Counted from the first letter of the stretch, positions 45,157 to 54,715 are shown. The stretch: DNA of 64,000 nt from Peteryoungia wuzhouensis (GCF_003205195.1 NZ_QJRY01000012.1:1-64000); one strand, 5' to 3'. Notes: generated from the sequence alone by a model not told the origin. Program-made: numbers and translations.

Positions 45157-46197
45157 ATGTCCACGCTTGATCTCATCGACGTCACGAAGACCTACAGCAT
45201 CGTGACCGCCATCGAGCCGCTGTCGCTCAAGATCGGTGATGGCGAACTGGTCTGCCTTCTCGGTCCGTCCGGCTCCGGCAAGTCAACCTTGCTGAGGATC
45301 ATCGGCGGCTTCGAGACGCCGACTGCGGGCAAGGTCTTGATCGATGGCGTCGATGTCGCCTTCGACCCGCCAGAGAAGCGGCCAACGGCCATGGTGTTCC
45401 AGAGCCACGCCCTTTGGCAGCATATGAGCGTTTTCGAGAACATTGCCTTCGGCCTCAAGCTGCGCGGCTTCAGCAAGGCGGATATCCGCCGCAAGGTGGA
45501 AGCAGGGCTCTCCCTTGTCGGTCTTCAGGACTATGCCAACCGTCGGCCGAGCCAGCTTTCGGGCGGCCAGCGCCAACGCGTCGCCATTGCCCGTTGCGTC
45601 GTTCTGGAGCCGAAGATCCTGCTGATGGACGAGCCCTTCGCCAGCCTCGACCAACATCTCCGCGACCGGTTGCGCGAGGAAGTGCGCCAGATCCAGAAGA
45701 CCCTCGGCATCACCACCGTCTTTGTCACCCACGGTCAGGATGAAGCGCTGTCCGTCGCCGACCGCATCGTGGTGATGAGCATGGGGCGCATCGAACAGGT
45801 CGGCACGCCGGGCGAGATCTACGCCACGCCGGCGACCCCCTTCGTCGCTGGTTTTATCGGTGACATGAACATGGTGCCGGTGACCGTTTCGAACGGTTTC
45901 GTTGACATCGGCGGCATTTCACTGCCGGCCCCTTTGCCGGAGGGACCTGCGACATTGGCCGTACGACCGGAAGATATCGTTCTGGGCAAAGCCGATACGG
46001 CAGCGGCGGCAAACATTATCCGCATCGTCAACTATGGCTCGTTCATCAAGGTGACCGCGTCCTTGAACGGCCTTCAATGGAAGGTACAAGCCCCGAAGAC
46101 GGCGTCGATTGCGGAGGGCGCCACCCTGTCGCTGTCCGTTGTCCGCTACCAGATTTTCCGCGATGATCGGGTCGTATTCCGGTCTGACGACGCCTGA
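45157..46197 (+). CDS. ABC transporter ATP-binding protein (PotA/UgpC-like)
   Basis: This 346-residue ATPase has Walker A GPSGSGKSTLLR, signature LSGGQRQRVAIARC, Walker B ILLMDEPFASLD and switch VFVTHGQDEA, followed by a TOBE-like C terminus (LAVRPEDIVLG). It energises the importer encoded just upstream. The last gene of the operon, it converges on the ROK gene with about 100 bp between. Confidence 0.92.
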   Translation: MSTLDLIDVTKTYSIVTAIEPLSLKIGDGELVCLLGPSGSGKSTLLRIIGGFETPTAGKVLIDGVDVAFDPPEKRPTAMVFQSHALWQHMSVFENIAFGLKLRGFSKADIRRKVEAGLSLVGLQDYANRRPSQLSGGQRQRVAIARCVVLEPKILLMDEPFASLDQHLRDRLREEVRQIQKTLGITTVFVTHGQDEALSVADRIVVMSMGRIEQVGTPGEIYATPATPFVAGFIGDMNMVPVTVSNGFVDIGGISLPAPLPEGPATLAVRPEDIVLGKADTAAAANIIRIVNYGSFIKVTASLNGLQWKVQAPKTASIAEGATLSLSVVRYQIFRDDRVVFRSDDA

Positions 46198-46255
46198 CCC
46201 GGCACATCTGCGCAGATTCCCCAGACGTCACAGTCAGGCCGACATGAAGGCCGAC

Positions 46256-46286
46256 CTGCGCGCGGTCGCAATCCGCAGGCGCGCAG
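46256..46286. terminator. Hairpin between convergent ABC ATPase and ROK genes
   Basis: CTGCGCGC (46256-46263) pairs perfectly with GCGCGCAG (46279-46286) across a 15-nt loop in the 101-bp gap between convergent genes. No T-run is seen, so its role as terminator is uncertain. Confidence 0.35.
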
Positions 46287-46298
46287 AAGTCCGTCTCG

Positions 46299-47597
46299 TC
46301 ACACGCCCCCGCTGGAAATCTCGAACGGCCGCACGTCTGCGAGATTTTGCCGAATATAGAGATGGCGGAAATTGTGGCTGGTGTTGACGAAGATCGGCAG
46401 CATGGCAGCCCCCGTGACGGCGGCATCTTCGCTGAGCCTTGCCGTCACAAGGCGCGGATGGACACGATCGTGCCGGGCCGCCGGAGTCGGGCGAAGCGGA
46501 TAGGCACGGTCAACCAACCGCTCGATCAGCGGTTGCGGCAAAGCACCACCGACAGCGATGAAGGCCGGATCATACATGACTTCAATGATCGCGACGACAT
46601 CACGCATCAGCCGCGCAGCCGAGGCGAGCCAGTCCATCAATCTGTGGTCCCTGATGGCAAGCAGATTGAGTATTTGCTCCGGCTCCGGATTGAGGCCAAG
46701 CCCGCAGGCGAGGCCAAGCCCGCCGATGGAAATCAACCCGCCCTGCGCCGTCGTTTCATCCGGCGTTTCCGGCCAGGTCTGCGATCCACCGAGGCCGGCA
46801 AAAGGAAGCAGACCGATCTCACCGGCAGCGCCCCCCACGCCCTTGTAGGGGTAACCGTCAATGATCAGGCCGGCGCCGGAGCCGTGGCCTATGTAGTAGT
46901 ATACGAAGGTTGCTTCCTGCGTGTCCGGCCTGTGAATGCGTTCACCAATGGCCGCGGCCGTCGCATCATTCTCCACGAGCACCGGAAATCCCGTCAGCCG
47001 CTGAAGTTCGTCCGCAAAGGGAAAGTCCCGCCACGCCTGCCAGTGCCGCATGGAGAAATCGAATTCGTCCCCAGCCGATCCGAAGGTCGGCAACACCAAC
47101 CCGACACCCCAGACATGCTGCGCCGGCAGGCCATGTTCGGCGAGCAGGTTCGGCAATACCGTCGCAAGCTCACGAACGGCAGCAGCCGGATCGCTGGTAT
47201 CGACACGCGCGATGCGCCGGGCCCGCTCCTTGCGGGTCAGGTCGAACACCAGGATGTTACAAAAATTCTGGTCGAGATGGACGCCGATCGAGAAACCGGC
47301 TTCCGCATTCGGCTCCAGGTAGATCTGCGGCTGGCCGCGCATGCCGGACGACCGCCCGGCTTCCACGATCAGGCCCTGCTCGAGCAGTTCGCGGGTGATC
47401 GACGAAATGGTCTGCGGTTTCAACCCGATGATCGAGGCGATCTCGACCCGGCTGATCGGGCCGCGTTGAAAAATCGTCTCGAAGACGAGGCGCCGGTTGT
47501 GAATGCGGGCATCCTCGATACGGCTGCCTGCAATACGTGCCTCGCCTTCGTCCGAACTCGGACCGGAGCTTGCCCCGGTCTGATTCAAATTCGCCAT
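46299..47597 (-). CDS. ROK family transcriptional regulator (NagC/XylR-like)
   Basis: This 432-residue protein has an N-terminal winged helix-turn-helix (RRLVFETIFQRGPISRVEIA, then IIGLKPQTISSITRELLEQG) and a ROK sugar-binding domain with ENDATAAAIGERIH, GHGSGAGLIIDG and GVGGAAGEIG. The CXCGXXGC zinc site of many ROK proteins appears reduced to GLGLACGLGLNPE. It is co-oriented with the isomerase gene, whose stop lies 19 bp upstream of its start. It is the likely repressor of the mannosidase, importer and sugar catabolic genes. Confidence 0.9.
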   Translation of the reverse strand: MANLNQTGASSGPSSDEGEARIAGSRIEDARIHNRRLVFETIFQRGPISRVEIASIIGLKPQTISSITRELLEQGLIVEAGRSSGMRGQPQIYLEPNAEAGFSIGVHLDQNFCNILVFDLTRKERARRIARVDTSDPAAAVRELATVLPNLLAEHGLPAQHVWGVGLVLPTFGSAGDEFDFSMRHWQAWRDFPFADELQRLTGFPVLVENDATAAAIGERIHRPDTQEATFVYYYIGHGSGAGLIIDGYPYKGVGGAAGEIGLLPFAGLGGSQTWPETPDETTAQGGLISIGGLGLACGLGLNPEPEQILNLLAIRDHRLMDWLASAARLMRDVVAIIEVMYDPAFIAVGGALPQPLIERLVDRAYPLRPTPAARHDRVHPRLVTARLSEDAAVTGAAMLPIFVNTSHNFRHLYIRQNLADVRPFEISSGGV

Positions 47598-47616
47598 ATC
47601 AACCGCTTCCCGCCGA

Positions 47617-48483
47617 TCAAAGCCCCAGAGCCTTCAAGGCTTCCCGATTGCGCTTGGCGATCGGCAAAGGCTTATCCGGCGGGCAAGGATACATGTCCTG
47701 CTCATACACCACATAGCCCCCATAGTCGCGTGATCTGAGAAAATCCACAACCGTGCGGAAATCAACCATACCCTTGTCCAGCTCACACATCACGCCAGAC
47801 TGGAAACCCGTGATGAAATCGATGTTCTCCCGGTGGATCTTCTCCAAGAGAACCGGATCGACATTCTTGAAATGGTAATAGGGAATCCGATCGGCATAGC
47901 GCTTCATGAACGACACGGCATCGGCACCCGTATATGCATGATGGCCAAAATCGAAGCAGAGACCAACCAGTTCCGCAGGGGTCTCATCCAGCAGGCGAAC
48001 CACCTCGGCTTCGGTTTCAACGCCAGAACCAACATGAGGATGAAAGACGAACGAGAGGCCGTGCTCTTCCGTGACATAACGAGCCGCCTCGGTAACGTTG
48101 GCAATCATGGTCCGCCAGTTCTCCGCCGACAGCGCCCTGTCCTTGCCCGGCGGGGGCAGGTCGCTGTCATCCATCAGCACCACCCATTCCGCACCGACAG
48201 CCTTCAGCAGGCCGCAGGTCTGCTCCAGTCTCGGGCGCAAACTCTGCATGGCATCGGTCGGCGCCAGAAGGTGAACCAAGGCCGAACCGCAGATGCTGAG
48301 ACCCCGCGCCGACAGGGCATCGGTCAAACGCGCAGGGTCTGTCGGCAGATAGCCCCACGGGCCTGTTTCGGTGGCGGTGAAGCCGGAATCCCGAACCTCG
48401 TCCAGGTACCGCTCCCACGGCGTCTGTCGTGGATCATCCGCATACCACACACCCCACGCATCCGGTGCCGTTGCCAGTTTCAT
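47617..48483 (-). CDS. Sugar phosphate isomerase/epimerase, TIM barrel (IolE-like)
   Basis: This 288-residue protein of the AP_endonuc_2/xylose isomerase-like fold has TATETGPWGYLP, FVFHPHVGSGVETEAE, LCFDFGHHAYTGAD and YHFKNVDP, which carry the usual Glu, His and Asp metal ligands. Three ATGs are in tandem (48489, 48486, 48483); GGAG spacing favours the third. IolE-type inosose dehydratases and related epimerases are the closest match. It is divergent from a Gfo/Idh/MocA dehydrogenase gene, a common pairing in cyclitol and keto-sugar pathways. Confidence 0.88.
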   Translation of the reverse strand: MKLATAPDAWGVWYADDPRQTPWERYLDEVRDSGFTATETGPWGYLPTDPARLTDALSARGLSICGSALVHLLAPTDAMQSLRPRLEQTCGLLKAVGAEWVVLMDDSDLPPPGKDRALSAENWRTMIANVTEAARYVTEEHGLSFVFHPHVGSGVETEAEVVRLLDETPAELVGLCFDFGHHAYTGADAVSFMKRYADRIPYYHFKNVDPVLLEKIHRENIDFITGFQSGVMCELDKGMVDFRTVVDFLRSRDYGGYVVYEQDMYPCPPDKPLPIAKRNREALKALGL

Positions 48484-48674
48484 CATCATCTCCGAGATTT
48501 TAATTACCGGCTGTTACCATATTCGATCCGTCGGACGGTTTAAAGAGCGAAAACGCTTCTTCGACTGCATACCCCTGATTTCGATGAATTTTCTTGCAAT
48601 TCGAACGAAATCCACACGTCAACGAGATCAAAAGAGAATTCTAAAACATGAAAAGTGGGGCCATGAATCCGAAA

Positions 48675-48688
48675 TTTATCTTGATAAA
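48675..48688. promoter_or_regulatory. Operator-like palindrome upstream of the dehydrogenase gene
   Basis: TTTATC, TT, GATAAA (48675-48688) is a perfect interrupted palindrome in the 293-bp AT-rich divergent region. It overlaps a -35-like TTGATA (48681-48686). It has the same 6-2-6 layout with a TT centre as the palindrome at 41851-41864, though the arms differ. Confidence 0.4.
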
Positions 48689-48776
48689 ATCCTTCTTACG
48701 TATTTATTTGAGGCTCACGAGGTGAAAGCGGTCCGACCCGCTTCCCAACCGTCTTCAGGAATAGGAAATTTCGATC

Positions 48777-49847
48777 ATGATCAGGTTAGGCCTGCTTGGG
48801 CTCGGCGAAGTCGCGCAGCTCATCCATCTTCCCATTTTGCAGCGGCTCGGCGACCTCTATACGCTGGCGGGCGCCTATGATCCCTCTCCTTCCGTCAGCA
48901 AGGCGATCAGTGCCCGCTGGGGCATCGAGACAGTGTATGACACGGCGGAGGCCATGTTCGCCGCCTCCGACATTGACGCGGTGATGGTGCTTAGCCCGGA
49001 TCAGTTTCACGGGCGCGACGCACGCGCAGCGCTGAAAGCCGGCAAGCATGTCCTGATTGAAAAACCCTGCTGCCTGGAACTCGGCGACCTTCAATCGCTC
49101 AGCGAAACCGCCGAAGCATCCGGCAAGGTGGCGATGGTCGGCTATATGCGTCGCTTCGCACCAGCCTTCCTCGAGGCGAAAGCAAACCTGCCGGCGCTGG
49201 ACGAAATCACCTATGTGCGTGTCCGCGACGTCATCTGCGAGGGTCCCTGGTATTTCCGCCAGACCGACGGCGTCGTGACGCCTGAGAACGACCTGCCCCA
49301 GGAGATGCTGGCGGCGGGCGGAGCACTGCGCAAGCAGATGCTGGACAGCGTCCTCGGCCCCGACACTCCGGCGGAACTAAGAACAGCCTATACCGTGCTG
49401 ACGGGGCTGTCCTCCCACTCGCTCTCGGCCATGCGTGATCTGTTCGGTCCGCCGAAAGCCGTGCGTGCGGTCAGCATCAAGCAGGGGGGAACGCAGATTA
49501 CGGCCCTTCTCGACTATGGCCATTTCACCGCTCTTTATGAATGCATGATCGGCGATGTCGTGCGCTTCGAGGCGGGCTTCGAAATCAACACACGCTGGAA
49601 GCGCATCGCCTTCGAATACCCGACCCCGTATATCCGCAACCTGCCCATGACGCTCGACATCCAGACATCGACGGAAAACGGAAACAGCTTGACGCGGCTC
49701 GGACCATTCCATCAGGATCCCTTCGACGTGGAATTGCGCGCATTTCACGCTGCCGTTACAGCAGGCGGCGAGAACCGCACGCCACCGGCGGAATCGGCGC
49801 CCGATCTCGCCCTCTTCAAGGCCATCATCGAGGCGGCACGAAACTGA
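48777..49847 (+). CDS. Gfo/Idh/MocA family oxidoreductase
   Basis: This 356-residue NAD(P)-dependent dehydrogenase has an N-terminal Rossmann motif RLGLLGLGEVAQ, the family motif VLIEKPCCLE and an alpha/beta C-terminal domain. It would oxidise or reduce a sugar or cyclitol carbon, probably feeding the adjacent isomerase/epimerase and kinase. A weak ribosome site (GGAAA) precedes the start. The kinase gene follows 8 bp after the stop. Confidence 0.9.
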   Translation: MIRLGLLGLGEVAQLIHLPILQRLGDLYTLAGAYDPSPSVSKAISARWGIETVYDTAEAMFAASDIDAVMVLSPDQFHGRDARAALKAGKHVLIEKPCCLELGDLQSLSETAEASGKVAMVGYMRRFAPAFLEAKANLPALDEITYVRVRDVICEGPWYFRQTDGVVTPENDLPQEMLAAGGALRKQMLDSVLGPDTPAELRTAYTVLTGLSSHSLSAMRDLFGPPKAVRAVSIKQGGTQITALLDYGHFTALYECMIGDVVRFEAGFEINTRWKRIAFEYPTPYIRNLPMTLDIQTSTENGNSLTRLGPFHQDPFDVELRAFHAAVTAGGENRTPPAESAPDLALFKAIIEAARN

Positions 49848-49855
49848 GTTATCCG

Positions 49856-50806
49856 ATGCAGACGCCTCCCCCGAAGCCCCTCGTTGTGATCGGCAATCTC
49901 AACATCGACATCATCATTGGCCCGGCAACCTGGCCCGAAGTCGGCACGGAGGTCTTTGTCGATCAGGACGAGGTACGTGTCGGCGGATCCGCCGGCAACA
50001 CGGCGCTGGCATTGCAGACGCTAGGGCATCCGCACACATTCATCGGCTCGGTCGGGTCGGATACCTTCGGCACGATACTGGAACAGGCCTTTGCGCCGGA
50101 GACCTGCCGACTGATCAAATGCCCCGCCCGGACCACGCTGACCGTCGGCATCACCCATCCGGACAGCGAGCGCACCTTCTTCACGACACGCGGACATCTG
50201 CCGCACCTTTCCGCCGACGACGTCATTGGCCAATTGGACACGGTCGATATCGACGGAGGCACAGTGCTCCTCTCCGGTGCCTTTCAGACCGAGCGTCTGA
50301 TGGCCGACTATGATCTCTTGATCCGGGCAGCAAACGCCCGTGGCGCGACAATTGCCGTCGACCCAGGCTGGCCGACCGGCGGGTTCAGCGCCCAGACCCG
50401 CTCGTTTCTCCAAAATCTCGCCTCAAAGAGCCGCTGCGTCCTCCTCAACGAGACCGAGGCCATGCATCTGAGCGGCGCCGACACCCCGGAAGCGGCCGCC
50501 CGCGCGATCCATGCCCTGCAGCCGCCGGACGCCGAGACCGTGGTGAAGTGCGGCAGCCGCGGAGCACTGGTCCTCGACGTTGGCGGCGGCCTTCGCTGGG
50601 TCAACGCTCCGAAGGTCGATGTCATCGACACCATCGGTGCGGGTGACGTCTTCAATGCCGGCTATCTCTCCGGCCGCAGCCTCGGCCACTCCCCCGCTGT
50701 AAGCCTTGGCCGCGCCGTCGCACTCGCCTCACGAGCCATCTCGACGCAACCACGGCGATATGAACTGAACGAGAACCAGCAAGAACCGCAACCGGGACAG
50801 GGCTGA
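49856..50806 (+). CDS. PfkB family carbohydrate kinase
   Basis: This 316-residue ribokinase-like enzyme opens with VVIGNLNIDIIIGP and carries the first PfkB signature region VGGSAGNTALALQTLG. The C-terminal signature DTIGAGDVFNAGYLSG holds the catalytic Asp. It phosphorylates a sugar, sugar acid or keto-sugar produced by the neighbouring enzymes. The ATG at 49856 is chosen because the frame upstream runs through the dehydrogenase gene; translation may be coupled. Confidence 0.88.
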   Translation: MQTPPPKPLVVIGNLNIDIIIGPATWPEVGTEVFVDQDEVRVGGSAGNTALALQTLGHPHTFIGSVGSDTFGTILEQAFAPETCRLIKCPARTTLTVGITHPDSERTFFTTRGHLPHLSADDVIGQLDTVDIDGGTVLLSGAFQTERLMADYDLLIRAANARGATIAVDPGWPTGGFSAQTRSFLQNLASKSRCVLLNETEAMHLSGADTPEAAARAIHALQPPDAETVVKCGSRGALVLDVGGGLRWVNAPKVDVIDTIGAGDVFNAGYLSGRSLGHSPAVSLGRAVALASRAISTQPRRYELNENQQEPQPGQG

Positions 50807-50957
50807 CGCGTCAACCGAAGACGCTGCCGTCCGAACGTGCCTGCGACATCGGCTGCGGCGCGCGTTCGACACCCCGCATATGTGCCCTAAAAGAGGTGTT
50901 GCGACGAACACTGAGCCGCCCTAGCCTTTTGCCCAGGAGAGGCTGAGGATAATTCGG

Positions 50958-51500
50958 ATGGGGTGCGACGTTCAGAACCTCGCGGTTCGTCCCGGTCTGG
51001 GCAATCGGCCAATCCGGTTCCGCGACGCCTGTCTGTATTGGCTGACACGCAAGATGAATTTGCCAATGCCCGAACCCGTTGGAAGGCCCCGGGCCTCATG
51101 GAAAGGCATCTCTTTGCGACCGTCGCGATCCAGCGCCTGGATCTTCGCAATCCTCGGACCACCAATCGGTGGCATTGCCACGTTGTGGCTGGCCGGCGCG
51201 GCGCCCTGGACCTTGCCCTTGCTGCTCGCCACGCTTGCGCCCGCCTATGTCCTCGGTCTCGGTCCCGCCTTGCTGGTGGCATCACTGGACACGTGGCTCA
51301 TGCGGCAAGGAGTGAAACCGGCGGGTCGTTTGCTGGCCGCCGCGTTCGGTGGCGCCGCTTGCGCGCTTGCCCTGTTGGCGCCCCTTTATGCTGCCGGTCT
51401 CGTGCGAGGCCTATATCCGCTTTCTCTCTGCCTGATTGCCGCAGGTTCCTCCCTGCTCTGTCTGATTGTCGTTCTGCTTGTCCGTCGTCCATCACACTGA
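50958..51500 (+). CDS. Small integral membrane protein, unknown function
   Basis: This 180-residue protein has about four hydrophobic segments from residue 60 on (AWIFAILGPPIGGIATLWLAG; then LPLLLATLAPAYVLGLGPAL). The N-terminal 55 residues are basic and polar. GAGGA lies about 8 bases before ATG 50958; ATG 51054 would give a 148-residue version. No family is recognised. It is followed by a lipoprotein gene and may share its transcript. Confidence 0.6.
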   Translation: MGCDVQNLAVRPGLGNRPIRFRDACLYWLTRKMNLPMPEPVGRPRASWKGISLRPSRSSAWIFAILGPPIGGIATLWLAGAAPWTLPLLLATLAPAYVLGLGPALLVASLDTWLMRQGVKPAGRLLAAAFGGAACALALLAPLYAAGLVRGLYPLSLCLIAAGSSLLCLIVVLLVRRPSH

Positions 51501-51543
51501 GTGTCTTGCGCCCAGTGCCTGTAATCCATCTGCGAGATACGTC

Positions 51544-52410
51544 ATGAAATTGGCTGGAATGATTGCAGTTGTATGTCTTCTTGTCGGCTGTGGCGCCGCG
51601 CAGGCTGCAATGGAATGCGAACCCCGCATGCCACCCTATCGCCCTGGCCCCGTGGAGGATCGACTGGGCGAACGCCCCTGCCCTGCAGCACTGCTTGCAA
51701 CCTTTTTCGCGCGACAACCACCGCCACAGGAATACGGGTTCGAGATTGTCGGCTATCATCGATATCGCAATCCAGACGACGGATCGCCCGAAGCAGTCGT
51801 CGAGTTCCGCCTGCTGCCCCCCGGCGGACATGGCTTCGGGCCGGATCTGCGGGTCTGCGAGCGACCGAACGCTGCCGCCGACATGCAGATCCAGTTCACC
51901 TATGACAAGGACACGCAGCGCTGGTTCGACCTCGACAGCCGCGGCGCGACCATTCCGTCGGAGATCTGCGAAACCCGAAATTATTGGACCGCACAGGATA
52001 TCGCCGATTTTGCCGATCCGCCGCAATTCGGCCGATTGTCCGCCGCCGAACGCGGCAATGTCCACGATGTCGGAAAGGGGGCCGAACGTCGGGCCATCCT
52101 TGATGCAGTACGCGAAGCCAATGCCGATCTCAATGATCGCATTCCGATCGTCTTCGTGGTCGAATTGCTGCGGTCGGATGGCGAACACGCGTTCTTTCGC
52201 GGCCAGGTCCGCATGCGTAATGGAGGCGGTCCGGTTTCTGCCACCGATTGGGGCGAATGCGAGCAGGATCCCCGCGACGGCGTTGTCGAAGCCCTCCTGG
52301 AACGACGGCACGGCAGATGGCGGGCGCTGAAGTCGAACCGTTGCGCCGATGACGTTCTTCTGAATAACGACGAAATGCAACGGTATCGCCTGCTCCTTAT
52401 GGAAGAGTGA
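51544..52410 (+). CDS. Predicted exported lipoprotein, unknown function
   Basis: This 288-residue protein starts MKLAGMIAVVCLLVGCGAAQ, with a lipobox LVGC, so it is probably lipid-anchored; cleavage at AQAAM is an alternative. The C-terminal 110 residues (GAERRAILDAVREANADLND to the end) resemble small periplasmic domains common in rhizobia, with FVVELLRSDGEHAFFRGQV and RRHGRWRALKSNRC. Conserved cysteines suggest disulfides. The function is unknown. It lies 43 bp after the membrane-protein gene. Confidence 0.7.
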   Translation: MKLAGMIAVVCLLVGCGAAQAAMECEPRMPPYRPGPVEDRLGERPCPAALLATFFARQPPPQEYGFEIVGYHRYRNPDDGSPEAVVEFRLLPPGGHGFGPDLRVCERPNAAADMQIQFTYDKDTQRWFDLDSRGATIPSEICETRNYWTAQDIADFADPPQFGRLSAAERGNVHDVGKGAERRAILDAVREANADLNDRIPIVFVVELLRSDGEHAFFRGQVRMRNGGGPVSATDWGECEQDPRDGVVEALLERRHGRWRALKSNRCADDVLLNNDEMQRYRLLLMEE

Positions 52411-52527
52411 CGGCCTCCGCCTCGCCTTTGACGCCGTTGCAAGTGTATCTGCATTGTCTATACTTTCCGGATGGTCTTTGGCGGCGCCTCGGCGGCCCGT
52501 CATGGTCGGACATCCGGAGATGTGTGC

Positions 52528-53490
52528 ATGGTTCTGCCATTCCGCGCCAAGACCGCCATGGACGCCAAAGAGGCGGGACTGGGCTTCCATGAACTGTGCG
52601 ACGCCTATGGCCGCATGATAGGCCATGACTACTCGGACCTGACCATCGAAGATGCCAACCGGGTGCGAAGCTTTTCCAATATTTCCCTGCCGGAGGCATG
52701 TGCCACCCTCTTCGATCAGGGACTGTCCCGCTTTTCCATGTCCGACAACCGCAACGGCCTCGATCTCGTCATGATATCGATGCCGGCCCCCGGCTCCGAA
52801 TTGATCTATGAACAGCGGGGCATCTGCATCACCGCACGCGGCGGGGATGCGATTTTGCATTCAACCGCAGAACGCCTGATCTCCCATTCGACGCAGGTTG
52901 GGGAAGTCCTGGCGGTGGCCTTGCCGCGCCGCAAACTCATGGCGCTGGTGGGACCCGACGCGCTGGGACATATCCGCAAACTGACCATGGACGATCCCGC
53001 CTGCCGACTGTTTCGCTGCTATGCCCAGTCGCTGCTGACACTTGAGAATGATCCGGATTTTCGACTTGCAGACCGAATTGGCGACCAGTTGGCAGAACTC
53101 GCAGCACTCGCGATCGGGGCGAGTCGCCCGGGCCATGAGCAAATCCGCGAAGGAACGGCCCTGCAGGACGCGCGGTTCCACCAGGCGCAACAGTTCATCA
53201 AACGGAATTTGACGGAACCTGGACTGAACGAGACCCATGTTGCGCGGGCGCTGTGCATTTCGCCGAGCGCCGTGCGTCAATTGTTCGGCCGACGTGGCTC
53301 GTCGATCGGGCGCTTCATTCGCGAGGCGCGTCTGGCGCGCGCCTATGCCATGCTCTCTGATCCGACCGCGATGCCGCGTCGAGTGGTGGATGTCGCGGCC
53401 GATTGTGGATTTGAAAGCATGTCCGCTTTCTATTCCGCGTTTCGCACCGCCTATGGCTGCAGTCCGACGGAAGCGCTCCGTAAAAATTGA
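52528..53490 (+). CDS. AraC family transcriptional regulator
   Basis: This 320-residue protein has a C-terminal double helix-turn-helix: LNETHVARALCISPSAVRQL, then RRGSSIGRFIREARLARA and VVDVAADCGFESMSAFYSAF. The N-terminal 200 residues look like an AraC_binding_2-type sensor. GGAG lies eight bases before ATG 52528; an in-frame ATG at 52471 has no such site. A LuxR-type gene follows within 30 bp, suggesting the two regulators are co-expressed. Confidence 0.88.
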   Translation: MVLPFRAKTAMDAKEAGLGFHELCDAYGRMIGHDYSDLTIEDANRVRSFSNISLPEACATLFDQGLSRFSMSDNRNGLDLVMISMPAPGSELIYEQRGICITARGGDAILHSTAERLISHSTQVGEVLAVALPRRKLMALVGPDALGHIRKLTMDDPACRLFRCYAQSLLTLENDPDFRLADRIGDQLAELAALAIGASRPGHEQIREGTALQDARFHQAQQFIKRNLTEPGLNETHVARALCISPSAVRQLFGRRGSSIGRFIREARLARAYAMLSDPTAMPRRVVDVAADCGFESMSAFYSAFRTAYGCSPTEALRKN

Positions 53491-53518
53491 TTTTGGCGTT
53501 TCAAATATCAAAAACCGG

Positions 53519-54589
53519 ATGTGCATCTGTCAAAATTCGGACGCGCAAGTGACAGCACTCGCGCACCATCGCGCCTGGCTCACGGAAGAGGAAACGACCT
53601 TGGGACTGGAACGCACAGATCACGCTTTGCAGGTCAATATACGCGCCCGCATGGGAAAGCCGCAGGATGCGGCCGCAATTGCAGCATTGCTCGCATCGAC
53701 GGATCCCATCTTCGGGGCGCTGGCAGCTTCCAATACAGCGACTTTCGCGCGGTTGATTGATGCAGAAGCGATCCGAACCGGCTGTATCGAGCTCCAACAA
53801 CCGGATGGCGGCTGGCTGTTAGGCGCAACTGGCCTATCCGCCTTTATCGACGAAGCAACCACGCGTTCTTGGCTCGCTGAACCTCGGGCAAACTTTCCCG
53901 CACTTCTTCTTCAACGCGCATTGACGGGATCAACCGCGTTTCTGACACCGTCCGAGATTGGCCGAGCCAATGCTGGCGATGGCCTCAATCTGTTCATTCT
54001 CGGCTTTTCCTACTCGCTTTCACCGCAGTCACCCTTGCTCCCGCCGCTTCTGACGCGGGCTATCGGCCATTTCGTTTCCTGCCACCAAGGGTACAAATTG
54101 CTGCGTTTGATGCGGGAGGATCCGGCACCGATTGCTGAAATGTTCCTGCGCTCGGGAATGCGCGCCCTTGCCCACTTCGATCCGGAGCCAGGCCAGGATG
54201 TGGGGCGTGTGGCGATGGTCATGGAGCGCTCGGAGACGATGCCGCTCTTTCCGAATTCCCCAGCCACCATGCTGTTTCAATTCGTCCCGCCGCAGATCGG
54301 GTTCTCCCCTTCCGAGCGCCGCATCCTGCACCTTGCCCTGGAGGGGTTGTCGGATGGCGATCTGGCATCGGAGTTGTCGATTTCGCCTCATACCCTGAAG
54401 CGCAGTTGGAGAGTGATCTTTGATCGCGCCCTGTCTGCCGCCCCCCTGATATTCGGCTCCCTGGCGGAACCGCGTGATAGCCAGGGTGTTCGAGGGCAGG
54501 AGAAACGCCGGCACCTGCTTCAATACCTCCGAGATAATCCGCAGGAATTGCGTCCCTACGACCTGCCACGAAAGACCAGATCGAGATAA
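53519..54589 (+). CDS. LuxR-type helix-turn-helix regulator with unknown sensor
   Basis: The frame codes for up to 356 residues. The C-terminal part GFSPSERRILHLALEGLSDG followed by DLASELSISPHTLKRSWRVI is a GerE-type DNA-binding domain. The N-terminal 240 residues match no family I recognise; they could be a GAF- or PAS-like fold. The start is uncertain. ATG 53519 lacks a ribosome site, whereas TTG 53600 has AGAGGA eight bases upstream and would give 329 residues. No autoinducer synthase gene is seen nearby. Confidence 0.75.
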   Translation: MCICQNSDAQVTALAHHRAWLTEEETTLGLERTDHALQVNIRARMGKPQDAAAIAALLASTDPIFGALAASNTATFARLIDAEAIRTGCIELQQPDGGWLLGATGLSAFIDEATTRSWLAEPRANFPALLLQRALTGSTAFLTPSEIGRANAGDGLNLFILGFSYSLSPQSPLLPPLLTRAIGHFVSCHQGYKLLRLMREDPAPIAEMFLRSGMRALAHFDPEPGQDVGRVAMVMERSETMPLFPNSPATMLFQFVPPQIGFSPSERRILHLALEGLSDGDLASELSISPHTLKRSWRVIFDRALSAAPLIFGSLAEPRDSQGVRGQEKRRHLLQYLRDNPQELRPYDLPRKTRSR

Positions 54590-54715
54590 ACATCGGAAGT
54601 CCTGGACAAATAGTCCTTTTCGATCGCCAGGTTTTCGCTGGAAACCTCAGGCGTTCGCCCGTCGACCATCCGAGCACGTCCACCGCCTGCTCCAGCCATC
54701 AGTCCACCCGAACCA

